Source: Paracentrotus lividus (lineage: Eukaryota; Echinodermata; Echinoidea; Camarodonta; Echinidae). From it: a stretch of DNA of 64,000 bases. Under the pieces are notes generated by a model, which saw only the letters and a list, made by a program, of their open reading frames with translations, searched no databases and was not told the origin of the DNA. Positions 62,871 through 64,000 of the stretch are shown piece after piece; the first letter of the stretch is position 1; each line of letters starts with the position of its first letter. Both the position numbers and the translations under genes were made by a program. The DNA lies in contig CALNVZ010000174.1 of NCBI GenBank assembly GCA_940671915.1, positions 76,781,372-76,845,371 of the forward strand. Direction: 5' to 3'.

Positions 62871-63150
62871 AGAAATCACCCTCGTCTTCTAAGAGGCAGG
62901 AGAGCTTTAACAGTGAATGCCTTTATGGCTCTCAAACAATTATCATCCATTGACGTTATATAATCTCTACCAGTGAGTGATTTGAACGCTGGAGGGATGA
63001 CGACATGAGCCGCATTTCCTTTTTCTTCAAGCCAGAATTTCTTGTTTATGCCCACCAAGGTGGGCAGTTTGCCAGAGCGACGGCGCACGACAAGAAACGT
63101 CTGTCCTTGCGTAGAGGTATTGCCGTGTTGATACTGTGACTCGGCTCTTG
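62871..63150 (-). other. Unassigned protein-like open frame
   Basis: On the minus strand an open frame of about 90 codons ends at a TGA near 62,873. It includes RRRSGKLPTLVGINKKFWLE, NAAHVVIPPAFKSLTGRDYI and KALLPLRRRG. The composition is protein-like, and the frame extends past its first Met to about 63,155, but there is no clear splice acceptor and I know no family. It overlaps one arm of the inverted repeat at 63.1-63.4 kb, so it may belong to a mobile element. Confidence 0.3.
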
Positions 63151-63382
63151 TGTCGAATCCTCAGGAAGGGTTCAACACAGCTAAGAGTGAACCTGTGATT
63201 GTGTTTATACAGGAAAAAAAAGGTGAGTTCAATACGACTTGCAGATCATGACACGAAGTAAAGGGACGTCATTAATGTGTTCGTGGTCATGGATAACTCT
63301 GATCCTGTTTACATGACATAAAATTGCTGTGTTGAACACGATTGCCATGTCGAATCCCTGCGCCGAGTCACAGTGTTAACAT
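63127..63382. repeat. Inverted repeat with CTGTGACTCGGC arms
   Basis: TGTTGATACTGTGACTCGGC on the left and GCCGAGTCACAGTGTTAACA on the right pair with three mismatches. Nearby TCGAATCC/GGATTCGA-type and TTCAACAC/GTGTTGAA pairs extend the stem with gaps. Confidence 0.55.
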
Positions 63383-63724
63383 GGTAATTAATTGTCACAT
63401 GTTTGATTGATTGTAGAGTTTGTCTCTTTGGGCGATGTATCCAGGACAGCATTCTTGGAGTGTCATTGGCATGTGTCAATCGTAGTAGAGTCATACGTGA
63501 GGTATCTGTATACCATTGTTGTGCAAGACGGGAAGGCCTATTGCAAGCATCTGTGCTGGTCAGAGGCACTAGTCGTTGATAAATGACTTCCACATGATGA
63601 ATGCCCTCCAGCTAGATTGTACATCTTGACAGGTACACGTTGAATTACAATACAAAATGATACAATCAACAGGATTGGTCATACATGTAGGATAATATGG
63701 CGACACATCATTTGTTCTGGCAAC

Positions 63725-63812
63725 AATATAGGGTTAGGGTTGCATTATGGTTTTATGTTAGGTTTAGGGTTAAGTTTAGGCTAGGGTATAGTGTTAAGTC
63801 TAGGGTTGAAGT
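63725..63812. repeat. Degenerate TTAGGG-type tract
   Basis: ATAGGGTTAGGGTTGCATTA, GGTTTAGGGTTAAGTTTAGG and TCTAGGGTTG show scattered GGGTTA units. It is interstitial, with no subtelomeric context. Confidence 0.7.
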
Positions 63813-64000
63813 TGTTAATTTGACTTGTGTATGTAATTTATACCTGAGCAATCGTTGCCGGAGCAAATATCATGGAATTGATGATATAGAAGATTGTGTA
63901 AAATATCAAACAATTTCCATTTAAATTACTACCTTTTTGCCTTCGTATGGACGGGTCTCTACACTCATTTTCGCCTGAAGCATTATTTGTTTTGTTGTGT

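Noticed and set aside
63725..63812. Telomere end
   Set aside because: Degenerate, interstitial and short; ordinary sequence continues on both sides.

Overview
The window looks like intergenic and intronic nuclear DNA of a marine invertebrate, most likely an echinoderm. It is AT-rich, has no long ORFs, shows spliceosomal introns with GT...AG ends, and carries long microsatellites and a very high load of short non-coding transposons. Terminal motifs of the kind GTGGCGGATCCAGG, CAGAGCTGCCAAC and GGGCGCCGTAACACAAAG, and the frequent palindrome TAGGCCTA, are familiar from sea-urchin-type genomes. The species call is inference; I cannot search databases.

Genes. The best supported genes are a divergent pair at 13.1-15.5 kb: LYSET/TMEM251 on the minus strand (one coding exon, 136 aa) and a GON7-like KEOPS subunit on the plus strand (two exons, 143 aa). 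Their translation starts lie about 1 kb apart. From memory these two genes are also close neighbours in vertebrates, so this may be an old linkage. A tail-anchored single-pass membrane protein of unknown family occupies about 26.2-30.5 kb (plus). Two candidate first coding exons, both ending in phase 0, lie at 45.8 kb (with an N-myristoylation-type start) and 61.9 kb. They may be alternative starts of one gene that continues past the window. At 5.0-5.5 kb a basic C-terminal exon is present in three tandem 132-bp copies.

Mobile DNA. More than twenty inverted-repeat (foldback or MITE-like) elements can be delimited by eye, many with target-site duplications. None has a recognisable intact transposase. 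They include a 3.9-kb element at 18.8-22.7 kb whose arms are a 16-bp minisatellite and which holds a second foldback element; a 141-bp relative at 53.3 kb with a TTAGGG-type loop; a 2.9-kb minisatellite element at 34.8-37.7 kb with an internal paralogous empty site; and several PIF/Harbinger-like MITEs with TTA/TAA duplications. One tRNA-derived SINE is present at 7.2-7.4 kb.

Layout. 0-5 kb: satellite and a degenerate CAGAGCTGCC element. 5-12 kb: exon triplication, SINE, MITEs. 13-15.5 kb: LYSET-GON7. 18.8-25 kb: foldback cluster. 26-30.5 kb: membrane protein gene. 31-44 kb: foldback elements, the 2.9-kb minisatellite element and microsatellites. 45-62 kb: probable first exons and long intronic sequence rich in MITEs. 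62-64 kb: GGTCGG-type MITE, an unassigned ORF and a degenerate telomere-like tract.
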